Part shown: in pieces, positions 1 to 12,700 of the stretch
Layout: each line of letters begins with the position of its first letter
How positions within the stretch are numbered: the first letter of the stretch is position 1
Source: Lates calcarifer
Lineage: Eukaryota; Chordata; Actinopteri; Centropomidae
DNA: 64,000 bases
Direction of reading: 5' to 3'
NCBI RefSeq assembly: GCF_001640805.2
Contig: NC_066833.1
Span: 4,192,471-4,256,470, forward strand
Notes under the pieces: model-generated
What the model saw: only the letters and a program-made list of their open reading frames with translations
Database searches by the model: none
Told to the model about the DNA's origin: nothing
Translations under genes and position numbers: made by a program

Positions 1-625
1 CAAGTTCATAGAGTGTCAGAAAATACCAGCGGACTAACTCTATGAAAAATAGATCAACATCATGTAGATGGCACCATGCTCCCAATTAATTGGGGATTTC
101 TTTCTGGTTTATCATCCTCTATAAGCAGAATTTCAAAACACAGATTGATAGCTGTGTTTATCATGCAAGAGCTACAGTATAGAAATACTGTTGTAAAAGG
201 AAGGGATTATCTTGAAAGCTCATTTATCTTTGATTTCATAAACAAAGCATTTCTCGTCATGTTTATGGGACACAGTGTTCCACATTTCTGTTTTTAGTAC
301 GACCACAAATCACTGACTTTTTTTTTTTTTTCCTCAAATAGAAATCTCAGTAGAGACTTTATTGCATCCAGTGAAAATATTTCAAAGTGTCTCAAACTGC
401 AATCTGGAATGCTCAGAGATCCTTTATTTGTAATACTGAAATGTGATTAACATTCTTTGTAAATATAAGAAAACATGTCAGCCTTGGCTCGCTAAACATA
501 AAACTGGGGTCAAAAGAGCATCAACATCCGTTAGCTAACTTCCTGACCGGGAACTATATACAGCAGTATGGTATACAGTATGTGGACAAAAACACACATA
601 ATGCTTGCCATCTCTCTCTCTACAG
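1..625 (+). other. itgb5 intron (partial), no gene seen
   Basis: Sequence upstream of the first visible itgb5 exon. I looked for the preceding beta-I exon, which should carry a CHLD-type motif, and did not find it. AT-rich, with a short poly-T at about 319-332. Treated as intron. Confidence 0.7.
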
Positions 626-721
626 GACTATCCTTCTTTGGCTCTTCTGGGGGAAAAACTGGCAGAAAATAACATCTTTCTCATATTTGCAGTTACAAAA
701 CGGCTGTACGTTATCTATAAG
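626..721 (+). CDS. itgb5: itgb5 coding exon: end of beta-I domain
   Basis: The exon follows acceptor tctctacag and ends before gtactt. Phase 0 in and out, 32 residues, starting [16 protein letters not shown] and containing LIFAVTK, the conserved strand near the end of the integrin beta-I domain. This is the first itgb5 exon in the window; I find no coding similarity in 1-625. Confidence 0.92.
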
Positions 722-3700
722 GTACTTTGAATTTGCCCTTTTATGTTTTATTAATTAAAGTCCACATAAATGTTGATGTTCCTTTATATTAAAGCAACTA
801 AAACTGTCTCTTATTTGTCCATTTGCAAAGAATTTTACTGCACTCATACCGGGAACTACAGTTGAAATCCTGGATCAGGACTCCAAGAATGTCATTCAGC
901 TGATCATCACTGCCTACAATGTGAGTAAAGGAAATCTGCGCTGGGATGACTTGTCGGTGTGTGGGATTTCCTGTTTGTGTTGTCAGACTCGAGTAACGAC
1001 ACAGAGGGATTTGAGAAGGAAAGATAAGAAGAGGGGGAGGAAAACGGAGGAAAATTCTTTAAAGTCTTCCCACTCCTGTGGCACACTAAATGAGCCTCCA
1101 GCTGACATGGGTAGTTGCACACAGGCTGGATTTCTCATTTGGTAGCAATGCCTGGTTTGCTGAAGTGGTTTTAACAGCTGACTTTGTAGCAAATTAGTGT
1201 TTTTCTTTTTTTTGTTACACATATTTCTCATAGGGATAGAAATTATTGGTCTGTTAATCTATTAGTTATTTGACAGAAAAGCATTCAACAATTTTGATAA
1301 TGTAGTAATCAGTCATTTCAAAAAATGTCATGCATTCTTTTGTTGGAAGTCGGTCAAAACAAAGCATTTTGAAGATGGCTCTGAGAAACTGTGACAGCCA
1401 TTTCTCACAATATTTCCAGAACATTTTATTGAACAAACCAGCAGTTCCCAACCAAGTGGTCAGGCTGATTAACAGGATAGGAACCAGAGAACACATACTA
1501 CAAAACTATAAATTAGTCAATAGATGTAGATCCTAGAGGTCTAAACATCAGCAACACATGTACTAGAGTCTTAAGTATTAAAGATGCTACATGTAAGTTT
1601 TTGTTATTGCTACATAGCCAACTTTATCATTACTTAATAGTCCAGAGGAAATGTTGCAAGTTCAGCATCAAACTTAATTCCTTTACTCACTAAGAGCTGT
1701 CTCCAGCGGTGAAAAGCACCACCGAGGTTAACTCTTGTTTTGCTTCTATTTCTGTTACTTCTTTTCTTCTACTGAAGTTAGCCCCCAGCTTGTCCTGTCT
1801 CATAATACCGCTGCCCTCAGCATGAGAGTGTGAAGAAGTAGCACTCAGAGTTCGTATTGTAACCTCTTGTCTTGTAAATGCCACAATGCCTGAAGCTTTT
1901 GGTAAGAAAACAGCTCTTAATGCTAACAATGGCTATGTAGTGATAGCAAAAATGTACACATAGCACCTTTAATAGTGGATGTTAGAAATGGACACACACA
2001 CTTATAATTTGTAGTGTGTCTATCAAAACACGTGTTAACCTACGTAAACCATCATGTTATTCTCTGGAGTCCTTTGTGTCCCACCTCTCTCTGTCTGACC
2101 CATAAACTGACTAATTTGCCTGTCTGAAAAAAATCAGTTTGTTTTTCTGAGCCTTTTGAATCCAAAGCACTGTACTGCGTGTAGTCAGCCTTTCCCTAAA
2201 ATGTTTTCCTGTGTGGGTGTGCAGATTTTTCCCTGCCTCAGTCAGGGGGAACTGCATTTTGTTTTGGCCCATGGCGGTGTATTCTCTGCGACAGAAACTT
2301 GTGTCAAATGTGGACTTGACACACTCAGTGTGTGGGAGTAAGCTTGAATGAAGTGCTTTGACTCATGGCCTTATTAACATTCCAGCTGCCACATTATATC
2401 CACCACTCTGGGGTTGTTAGCTAGATAGGCTTTGCCAAACACTGTGAGGTTATGTTGTGTAACCAACTCATTTTTCCTCAAGTTTGACTGTGGCACAAAG
2501 CAACTGCTTGCTTCAATTGTGTTGAGGGTCAGAGAAGTGTAAGTGTGTGTGAGAAAGAGTGAATGAGGCCATACTTACCCATGTGCACTAAGTACGAGCC
2601 TGATTTGTCCTTGGCACAGTTACCTCGCACTTAGTGTGCATGAATGACTACAGACTGGATCTGCACATGTTGCACAGAGCCAGATGCAGCTGGCATTGCA
2701 AGCAGCCATGGTATTTCACATCCACAACCTGCATCCATGCATAGCATTTGTGGTTGTAGTGAGATTAACTATAAAAATGTGCCTAACCAGGGCAATGCAT
2801 TCCCCATGTTTCACTCTTTTCCACTCTGTTATTCAACCAGTGTTCCAGGCATGAAAAGATAGACTAAGGTGGTTTCAGTATAAATGTCTGTGTGGGAGGC
2901 AGCACATTAATGTGGCTGTAGTTTCAGGACATTGGAAAGTGTTTATGTGCACAATGGCAGCTTTTAGAAATACTCTGCATTGTTCCAGAGAGACCCTGTA
3001 AGCATTTATTTTACCATGCAAAAGAAGTAATGTGTTTAAAAAAAAAACCACACATATGAGCAAACTGTCCTGCCTGGTGTGTTCTCCTCAGAACATCCGT
3101 TCTAAAGTGGAGCTGACAGTATGGGACCACCCAGAGGACATCAGCCTTTCCTTCACCGCCACCTGCCAGGATGGAAAGCCGCTGCCAGGCCTCAGGAAGT
3201 GCGCTGACTTGAAGATAGGAGACACTGTGAGTCCCTGTCCACACTTTTCTCTCCTACTCACCTCACGTGTAAATGTTTTATGCATCCCTCTGGCCCTGAA
3301 AAATTGAGTATCCCAGCAGCCTGGTTGTCTTCACTGTATTTATTTATTTATTTTTCAGTGGCTTGAAGATCACATGTCATCATCAGGATGTCTGTTTTTT
3401 AGTGAGACTATATTTTACTAAATGATCATCTTAAAGGAGCAATGTTGCAGAGGCTTTCAGTCTTCTAGTTTGACTTGATGAGCTGTTCATGCTATAGCAT
3501 TGTCTTTGAACACATGCTCTTGAAGCTGTTGTGTGTAAATTGTCAAGAAAGGTTGAGATCTACCCTCTCCCGACGCCAAAAGAAAGGATCTAATGCTAGA
3601 TTCTCCCCATGGTAGTAAGATACACTAGCTTTTGAACATAATCATTATTAATCAGTATGAATGATTGAATCAAATATGAATTGCGAATGACAGGATTGTG

Positions 3701-6700
3701 ACATGACCAAGAAGTTGTAAGCATTGTGAATGAATGTATCAGTATGGAAAATCATAATTGTGATTAACAGTGATGATGTAATGCAAAGTGAACGATGAGA
3801 ATGATTGTACTATGGACTACCAGATATAATGCAATGTATGTACAGGCACCTAAGATACGGATGAGGAAATGGTATGAAGCGACAGGGTTGCCGGAGCTGG
3901 CATTGTCAAAAATGGTTTGGTAAAGGAAGTCAGAGGGGGAGGGTTGGAGAGCTGGCCAAGACCAAATAAAAAGTGAGGTACCAGACAATTTATTCGGACT
4001 CTTCGTTGATCATCGGTGGATCATCACCTAAGGAACACCCCTCCTCAGCCGTCATCAAGAGGGCTGGAATCAGTGAACTTTTCTTCAAAATACATTAGTG
4101 GTATCATCAGTGCATAAAAATACATAGACACTCTTCTATGAAGGTATCTTTGCAATAGACCTAAGCACTAGTGCAATGGATTTTGTATTTGCGAATTAAA
4201 AGAGCATCAAGACACAGGATAAAAAGTCCCTAGCTTGTTCTGCCAGATATCTAATCACTTTTGTAACACTCTCAGGGCAGCGTTTTCCACCAAAATTGAG
4301 GGCACATGGAAACAGTTTGAGAGTGGAAAACAACCATTTTGATGGCTGCAGATTCAAGCAGTTGAAAGTAGTGACGTGCATGTCTGCTAGAAAAATATTT
4401 ATTCATTTATTTCTGTACAAATGAATTATTTTAGGTTGGTACTCTCATTACATACATTCAGATGCAGACATACAGTATTTTTTCCGTTTACAGCAAATTA
4501 TGTAAAATAAATGTATGTTAGGATCTGAGAGGGTGCGGTAAAGAATTTCAGGAAGTGTAACTGTTGAAAAAATGATCTAACTCCGTCTTTCCCAACCAGT
4601 GTGCCACAGCACGTAAGTGTGCCGTGGAAGATTATCCAGTTTCACCTGACTGGTACTCTGAGTGAAAATGTGAAAAATTCATTCCTAATATTGATTTCAG
4701 GTCCTATCTTCCAGCCTTAATCTTTCTGCTTTTCTCAAAGTGATATTCATAGTCCCAGCTAATGACTGAAGAAAGCAAGTCGTGACTTGGCTGTGTCAGG
4801 AAATGCTGTGTGACCTTTGAATCCTCTTACAGGGAGTTCCTGTCTGATGAAATCAAACTCAGGTGGAGGGGGAGGGAGGTCTATATATTGCTTTTCACTG
4901 TAACCAAAGAGACATGTGAAGAGGCAGCAGTAATTTCACCACGACTGGCAGAGTTTCTGACTGCTTACAGTTTACTGTTGACCTTTAATCCATAGCACTT
5001 AATATTGTCACTCTCCCTACCTGAACCAGAAACATTGCAACCAAACTCCAATGATAAAAACAGTTTCTTTTACCTTGCAGAACACAGGAGCAGCTGGAAT
5101 ACTGCTGCCGCGAGTTAGTTTGTTTATGTTATTGTGTGACTTTAAGTGGCGGGTGGAGACAGTACTCAGATCCTTTACATAGGTAAAAGTACCACATAAT
5201 AACACAAACAAACTAATTGATCCAGGCAGCAGAACTTCCTGTTTTTGTCAATGGAGTCTGGTAGTGATATATAGCGGTGTCTGGTTAAACAAAAAGGATC
5301 GGACTCTTTAATACAAAGCTCTATCTCTGTAGGAATTCTATCCATAATGTTGTCAGACACTTACAATAACAGCCCAAGCCTTTCAGTGGCAAAAAAACAC
5401 ACTTTAGTCAGTGTACATTGACAAGGACAGTTGCCCATTGGATGACATTGCAGTAGCTGTTTTTGGTGGCTGGGTACACTGTTCCTGCTGAATACTGCAC
5501 CAGTTCCAAAGATACTTATTTATTTACACACACAAACATGGTGAAATAAGGCCCAGGTTAAATCTTATCCTTTAATAATTTCTTTAACTAATTTGTAAAT
5601 TGTATTTTAGTTTGTAGATAATGCTCATCTTCTATATCTAATACAAGGAAAGACCCATTTATCATCACACAGCCCTCTTGGCAGAGACTGTTCATTCCTA
5701 AGGGAATATTTGCTCTTTTTCCTTTCAGCTGGATTCAATCAACAGTTGATACAGCTGCGGGAAAAGCTTTATGTCTCACCCAGTGTCCTCAGGCTGTATT
5801 CAGACCAACAACAGCACTGCAACGAAAAACACTGGGTCATCCAGTAAAAATGTTGAACCTGCCTCATAGTCATCAAGGCCAAGGATAAAATTGATTACCA
5901 CTGTGATCGTTTTCCAGACCTGTCTCGTAGCATCACTGCTGTACCCTCAAGCTCATGGATCTGTTTCTCAAACTGGACTTTCTGGATATTCTCATCAGTA
6001 CCTGTAGCAACATGCCCAGATTAACACACCCCTGTGCATTTTTAAACTTTTAAAAGTCGTTTTATTCTCAGCCTGAACATGTACTTAGAGGTGTCACAGG
6101 GTTTGGTCCTGGCTTCCTCTTTAAGTCCACCTTTAACCGCTCAGTTTGGGATTGTGGTTGTGTTGTTCTTAATGTAAATGCTGCCCACAGAGGAAGTGAG
6201 GCCATAGAAAAAAAGGCAGTGAGAATCCAAATTAAAGAGACCATAGACCTGTATCACGAACTGGTTCATTTTTAACCAACGTAGATGACTAAAATGTGTA
6301 AACAACCTGACTGTCAAATAATTTAGTAGATGCAAAGCAAGTTGTCCCCCCTCCCCCCATTTACAGTACACAAATGGCCACATTGCAAATATTTTTTATA
6401 TTTCTAGTATTTTTATTGCTTATTTTTTAGTTCTAGTTGTGAGATTTCATTACTTTTCTTTTCAAAACAGCAGTGTCATCCTGACACTTTTTAAATATTC
6501 TACTCTTGATCTGCTTATGTTGCACATGATGGGCATAATTAATAACTCCATCTTTGTCATGTGAACAAGCTCAGAGCTGAATCCCAGAATTAACTGAACC
6601 ATTTTATGCCGAGCTTCATGACACCAGTCATCCAGGATCATAGAAGTTTTCACTGAGGACGTATTTCAGTGAGAACCAGACTAAGACCAGTGTTTGAGTA

Positions 6701-9700
6701 CACACAGGTTTGCTTGATGAGGCTGTGGTGCAGGGACTCTCTTACATTCGGTTGGCTTCTCTGGGTGAGATGGATGAGAAAGAGAGAGAGAGCAGACAGG
6801 AAGAGGAAGACTTTTGTGTGTGAGAATAAAGTATTATATGTTTGAACACGTATTTTGTGTGTCTGTTACCATCAGCTATATTCAGCCCAGCTGGAATGCT
6901 TTCTCTTGTCACTGAACAAAAGCCAAGATCAGGTGGCACAGGCTGATGGTACATCTTAATCACTTTGAGTTTTGCACAGACCTCTCTGCAGGCGTCCCTT
7001 TATATTCTACTCCAGCCTCAGCTGAAATTTGTGTTGAGCCCTGGATCCATTGAAACTGTTAGCAAGGGGCAGCTCCATACATGTGGTTGCACAGTGAGGT
7101 TCAGTGCAGTGGAATTTTTCTCCCAAGCACCCCACCTCCCCCATGCTCTTCTCTCAGCTGCTTTATTTTCCTGGGATGGTTTTGGGATGGGAATGAGTGG
7201 TGGAGGAGTTGAGGGTGATTGAAGCAGAATAACAGCAGTGAATGAATGGGGGCTCTCGGGTTATGGGCCTTGCTCATGTCTTTTATCCTCTGCACTGAAA
7301 GGAGGCGGAGGACAGCAGCTCGGTCTGCCGGGTGCCAAGCTTCCCAGTCTTTAGTGAAGACGTGGCTCGGTCCACAGCCCAGGTGTCAATCACTGAGTCT
7401 GTGTGAGCTCGCCATCGAGCCTGATGCTGCATCTCAATGACCTTGCACAAAAGTAGGCAGGAGGAGGCCTGTGAAACTGCAAGCAATGAAAGGAATCAAC
7501 TGGTAGGATTGAAATGCTAGCTGGAGTGTATATACGAAGCTGAGCCGACATCCTTTTCACTATAACACTCACAGAACTGTATGACTGCTTAATAGGCTCA
7601 TGCATATGAATAAAGACAACATTCCACAGGTCTTTTTTCTAAAAAGATTTTTTGTTCAAACAGACTAGAAGCCATTTATATTTAGTTATGTGTTTTGTTC
7701 GACCTTCTGAATGGGTTTTGTCACAGTTAATTGAATTTCAGGCAGTCATAAGAATTCCATCATAAAATTATTTGTCTGTGGTGACACAGATTTGTCTTTC
7801 ATCAAGCAAATCTTTGTGAAACACGTCTCAGTGTGTTTAGAGTCATTAATATTCCATTACTGTCTACATGTGTTTTAGTTGTCCCACCTCTTACACCATC
7901 CATAGTACATACCATAGTACTATGTCTCTTATTCTTCCCTGATCTGATTTATCTCCTTGAATTACATTACTAACCTATTTGTGTGTTAAAGCGTTTTCTC
8001 AATGAGTTTAATCTCCTCACTCCTGCCTCCCACCTATTCCCCCCAGTCTCCTCCACTGCAGCTTCCTCCCAACTTTTTGCCCCCCCTCTGTCTCTCCACG
8101 ACCTCATAGTTGTCCTAACTAGCCACATGATTGGGTGAGCTGGCCTCCTCGAGATTCACATTTACAGTAAATTTAATTGTGTCCGTTCATTAACTTGTTT
8201 CCCGCGCTGAGGCGGAGGGGGAGTCCGAGCAATATGTGACTTTTTCCTGTGTCCTGAATCAGCTTGTGTTGTATGTGGCACTGAGGTAAAAACAACCCTC
8301 ACTTTTATGCCCTGCCCACTGATACCTAACTAAAATAGACTGACGCATTAAGAAGGTTCACACTGCTGATCAATCTGATGTCAACTGCTGGTACAGAGGC
8401 TGTTTCCTCACTGTAGAAGTTGTGCTCCCTTGGTTTTGAATTTGAGTGGAGGACAGACAGCAAGCCCTGCACAAGCCTCCAGAGTGAGGATATCAGAGTT
8501 CATGAATATATCTGGGGCTATGGTTGTGGTGAGGTTTTTTCACTAGAAGCCAAAGAAATGAAGACAGGATTAACTCCATTATTTACCCCCTGAAGCAGCT
8601 TTTTCATTGGTCCAGTTCATATGATCTATTTAAAGTGTGATATTTCTTGAAATGATTAGTTGATGAAACACTTATGACTGCCAAGGGTACAGTGGAGTGG
8701 TCCTTAACTGTAGAAGATTGCAGATTGGGGGTTGGTCTTTACTTAGGAGAACCAGATCCTAACACACAGATGTTCTTGCCAAGAACAGAAGGTGCTGCGA
8801 GGGTGGAATATTTACTTTTGGTTCAAGACTTCAGTTCCTCCTCTGAAGGTCAGGTGCTTCTAGTCAGATTTTCAGAGCAGAGAATATTGCCTCCCCGCTG
8901 CACCAGTTTTGATCTCTGAACCACGATAAGTGAGAATATTCAGCCTGTCTGTCTGTCTGTCTGTCGACCGCCCCTGAAAGTCTGGACCAAGATCTGAACC
9001 AAGGTTCATGTTTTTGTTACATCTGGTTAGTTTTGCGAAATTTTGTAAGCGCACTAAAGAACATGCACTGTATCTCCCTACACTTGACATTGATTGGTTT
9101 ATAGACAGGTGTGCGTCTCCTGTCCTCTCAGAAAATAACTCAAAAGTTTCATTTTTACGTTTTCTCAAGTTGACTTTTGATTTTGTCTCTGGACCAAATT
9201 ACAGTTATTTTGGTCTCCTACTTCGTATTATATTATATCCTATTATATATATTTCGTCTCCTCCTCTCCCTATGTGCTACCGTGACTCATTTTTACTTCT
9301 CTCCTGGTTACTTTTCTTCCTCTATTGTTTAATGAATGACTTCCTGTAATTGGTCCAAAAGACTGCAAATAAACTGAACCTTCGTCCAATTTGATCCTTT
9401 CAAACCTGCTATTTTGGTTCGGACCAAACGGAAAAATTCCGAAGCTCCAGACAAAATAAAGACGTGTGTGTGTAAGCAGCCTAAAAATCAGGGGTGTGTA
9501 AGAATGGTTTGTCTGATATGGATATAAACACCCTCAAATTAAAACTGAAATCTGGCTCTTTAACCTCATAATTATTGTTTGATTTCTGATCCTGTGAGCC
9601 AGAGCTCAGAGCCAAACCAACTGAGCGCATGTCACTGTGTGCTTTTCTTTTTAGCACTTTGTCATCTCTCTTTTACAGTATGTGGTGATAACTTGAAAAC

Positions 9701-12700
9701 TGAGATTCTTTCAACATCCTATTAGGCATAATTTCATCTGTTGCAGTCAAGGCAACGTTGAAGAATAAACCATGAATGACTAATGTGAACAAACAGTATT
9801 AAGGAAGTACTGTATGTGTAGTGGCTGCTGTGACTGAGTTCATATGAGGAAAATACCAGAAGAGCGTGCTCATGTTGGAAGCGATAAAAAGGAGAGCAGG
9901 AGAGACTTCCTTCCTCAGAGCAATCAAATGGGTGTAGGTCTTATTTTGTGTCCCACTTTCTGTGCAGGCATCGCCACATCAGCTACACGCCGTAAGCTCC
10001 TCTTGGAGCCCACTGATGTTAAGACAATAACACAGGGTCTTGTGTAGTTCATGCCCACAGACTAGCTGGCAGCTGCCAAGCATTTGTGGGGTGGTTGTGT
10101 TTGCTTGAGTGAAAAGATGTAGGGTGGGACCAGGTCACTTAGAAACAGGGAAACGATGGTTGAGATATTGTGGGTCAGATCCTTTCTGATGCTGCTACTG
10201 TTTAAAACTTGTATCTCTAAACCTATCTCTAAACCTGACATGAACCCTTCTTGATGAACAAACAGGAAGTCACTGTCATTTTTCCAGCATTTCCAGTATG
10301 TATAATAATCTGTCTAATTATATAACTTCATCTTTTCTTTTGTGTAGGTTTCCTTCAATGTGAGTGTAGAGGCAAGGAGCTGCCCTCCCCGCGGCACTGA
10401 CCAGAGCTTCACCATCAAGCCAGTGGGATTCAAAGACCGTCTGGAGGTGGCTGTGGATTATCAGTGTGACTGCGGCTGCAGCCGGATAGCACAAACAAAC
10501 AGCAGCATCTGCAGCTCCATAGGTAGTTCTGCTTGCAATACATATTTCATTTCTTCATTTATTTCTGGATATTTTATGTGGAAGCTAAATGTTGAAACAC
10601 CAAGAAGAATAATAGCCCATTCAGATTAGACCAGCACTTTTTTTACATTAATTTTTATTTACTTGTATGGTAAATTAGCACTGTATCACAAAGGTTTATT
10701 GTGATTTATGTGTATGTGGATTTAGTGTATATTTTTCCACCCTCCCCCAAATAATCCCAATCTTGGGTGATTTTGAATATTTTTATTGTGTCAATCTGTG
10801 ACTTTCAGTGGTGGAAGAAGTATTCAGATCCTTTACATAAGTAAAAGTTGCACACAGTAACACAAACAAACCAACCCATCGAGGCATTGGTATCCCAGCA
10901 GCTCCTGTGTTCTTCTTGGTAAAATTACTGTTTTTGTCAATGGTAAAAACCAAGATTGACTGGCCATGTGAATCACGTAGGATAAAAAACTGCTTCCTGT
11001 GGGTTCACACTTTGATGCTATAAAAGTTGGACACCTCAATCAGTGATGTCAGAACCAGTATTTTGGCTTTAATAACTGAGGAAAACTCCTACTTTTACCC
11101 TTTTAATTGGCTACTTTTTTGGTATGATTATGGAGAGGCTCTCACTTGTGGTTGTTGTTGAGTTAATGACCGTAATAAAAACCAAAATTATACTCTAACC
11201 ATAATTTTTAAACTTGAGATATAGCTTCTGAGCTGCATCAGTTATCATCCCATTTTTTTACACGTTTCAGACGTAGTGAATGTCTTAAATGACAAAGGGA
11301 GGAAGTTTAAAACAGGTGCAGAACGCTGAAAACACTGAAATCTGACAGGAAATGTTTCAGATTCAGGAATTACTGGATGCTCTAGAGGCCTTGAAATGAT
11401 CATAGTGGCTAGAAACTGAATTTGAAATGTGTCACTGAGTAAGCCTGCAGCATGAACAGATACAGAGCAGGGACATGAAAGTCACACATTTAAATCCATC
11501 CAAGTGTCAGTAGAATATATTTAACCTTTGCCCCTTGCAGGTACGTATAACTGTGGGACTTGTCAGTGTGAGCCGGGCTACCTGGGTGCCCGCTGTGAGT
11601 GCCAGGAGGGTGAAGCCAGCAGCATGCACCTCAGCGCCTGTCGGGAAGCCGAAGGCAAGCAAATCTGCAGCGGGCGAGGAGAGTGCAGCTGTAACCAGTG
11701 TCTGTGCTACGAATCAGAGTTTGGCAAGATTTACGGCAGCTTCTGCGAGTGCGACGACTTCTCCTGTGCTCGACACAAAGGCATCCTCTGCTCAGGTAGG
11801 AGAATCCTCCAAAGATCGTCTGCTTTATATCTCCACTGAGGCTGAACTGGTCTGAGTTGTGTTGTTTGGATTCTGCAGTCAAGCTGATGTTAAGACAATC
11901 CTTGTTTTTGATTCCATTGACTTGCTGGGCTTGTAGTGAGGTGGCAGTTTGAACTACAGCTGCCGAAAGACCGCATCCTCCCATGGGTACTGAACTTAAT
12001 GAGAATACAAGCCGACATCAAACATGCTGTAAACCCTTTAGATCTGCTGCTTGTTGTGGATTATAATGAAAAATAATGCACATTCATGATGTTGAGTCAT
12101 GTCCCATACCTGCTCTGGGTGTGTCTTGGTACTTTGGTCTTCTGGTGACTCCAACCAACCCAGCCTTTTTTTTTCTGAGTGAGCTGAAACGGTCACCTGC
12201 AGGGCTGCTGGCCTCGCTCCCAGAAGAAGCTCAGAGGAGCAGCTGCAAAAGTAGTTGCTCAGATGTTCGGCTGTGTTTTGTTTTGTGTCTGCTTCTGAGG
12301 GCAGGTCTTGGTATGATACTTGTCTTGGAATGATGGAGGACCTGAGAGCGGTGGAGAGACTCATTTGCTGGAGTAGAAATTGAGATAAATATCCAGGATT
12401 AGACAGATTAAAAACAGCAACTCTGTGGCCTTTAATTATTTGCATATTGCTGCTCCAGTGTGCCATGCAGACACAAATATGCTGTGTTAATCAGTGATCT
12501 ACATACTGATGCCAACTTGAAATCTTCGTCCTCCCACTGAGCAGTCCCTGCTTTATTCTGATGCCCAAAGAGCGCTGTGGTTTGGTATGAAAAGGTTTGG
12601 CAGGTTTGGCTGTTGTGTTCCCAGAACATTGAGTCCAAGACTCTGCATTCTGGTACGAGACCTTCTGGCTGAAGGGGGGGCCCACTGGCTCATCCCCAAG

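Larger units (their letters stand above)
3227..10347 (+). other. itgb5 intron
   Basis: 7.1-kb intron with a possible solo LTR (about 3530-4055), a short GTGTGCC-type repeat (about 4585-4665), a copy of the CTTTCAGTGGTGG family (5147-5570) and a (GTCT)n tract at 8943-8966. The stretch 7900-8260 is less repeat-like, with C-rich runs and a CCACATGATTGG segment. No exon signal seen. Confidence 0.75.

Noticed and set aside
5175..5360. Minus-strand open frame whose end resembles those at 10833-11039 and 29475-29762
   Set aside because: The similarity arises because all three lie in copies of the same non-coding repeat family; there is no sign of a protein family.
7900..8260. Possible conserved intronic enhancer
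   Set aside because: Only an impression from its non-repeat look; no specific motif cluster supports it without a cross-species alignment.
8872..9349. Open frames with a segment rich in GGACCAA/TTGGTCC words, suggestive of an inverted-repeat element
   Set aside because: The words at 8980-9010 and 9376-9431 do not align as a proper inverted repeat, so I could not define an element.
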